Source of the DNA: an uncultured Bacteroidota bacterium
GTDB lineage: Bacteria; Bacteroidota; Bacteroidia; Bacteroidales; VadinHA17
Assembly (NCBI GenBank): GCA_937864815.1
Contig: CALMJY010000019.1
Coordinates: forward strand, 1-52,808
DNA: 52,808 nt
Direction of reading: 5' to 3'
Notes under the pieces: generated by a model
Told to the model about the DNA's origin: nothing
What the model saw: the letters and a program-made list of their open reading frames with translations, nothing else
Database searches by the model: none
Made by a program: the position numbers and the translations under genes
In this document: positions 52,581 to 52,808 of the stretch, piece after piece
Layout: every line of letters begins with the position of its first letter
Numbering within the stretch: the stretch's first letter is position 1

Positions 52581-52808
52581 AAACTGAAACAAATATTCTG
52601 CAATATAATTCTTAGAACGCAATTCTGAAATTGTAATTATATCAAATGTAAAAAGTTATAATTATACTTTTATGATCAATATTTTTAAAACAATGAGTAA
52701 GAAATTAATCACAAGCTTATCTAAAAGAGAGTCCACTAGCGTCATCGTATTTCCGCCCGCTGAATTACGCATCTAGAGTAGATCTTCGGCATCCTTATTG
52801 TTACTCCG

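Overview
The window is a 52.8-kb chromosomal segment, almost certainly from a Bacteroidota (Bacteroidales-like) genome. Three things support that: recurring TAnnTTTG -7 promoter boxes, a T9SS-type C-terminal sorting domain, and a complex I operon without nuoEFG. Most of it is dense housekeeping content: truA, nuoABCDHIJKLMN, aroE, comA-like, folD, ffh, argS, ligA, dapA, secA, ferritin, dnaX, rpsF-rpsR-rplI, lptD-like, amidase, MCE/MlaD and dnaA. I saw no CRISPR array, prophage, rRNA or tRNA. The best candidate for an under-described system is an AmmeMemoRadiSam operon (22535-27646). Its Memo-AMMECR1 fusion carries a signal peptide. Its central multi-TM spermidine-synthase-like protein has lost the SAM-binding glycine motif and both catalytic Asp residues. 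Its radical SAM enzyme carries a Tat-like leader. Together these suggest an envelope-localised radical-SAM system. Other notable signals are an A10 slippery run in dnaX with stops immediately in both alternative frames, two genes whose promoters predict leaderless mRNAs, a candidate multi-hairpin ncRNA with an intrinsic terminator in a divergent intergenic region, a heptameric AAGGCKK tandem-repeat family, a shared 11-bp palindromic-half motif before siaC and the Memo operon, a histidine kinase with a degenerate receiver next to an intact stand-alone receiver, and a glycosidase-like/SUMF1 fusion. All calls come from reading the sequence by eye; no searches were run.
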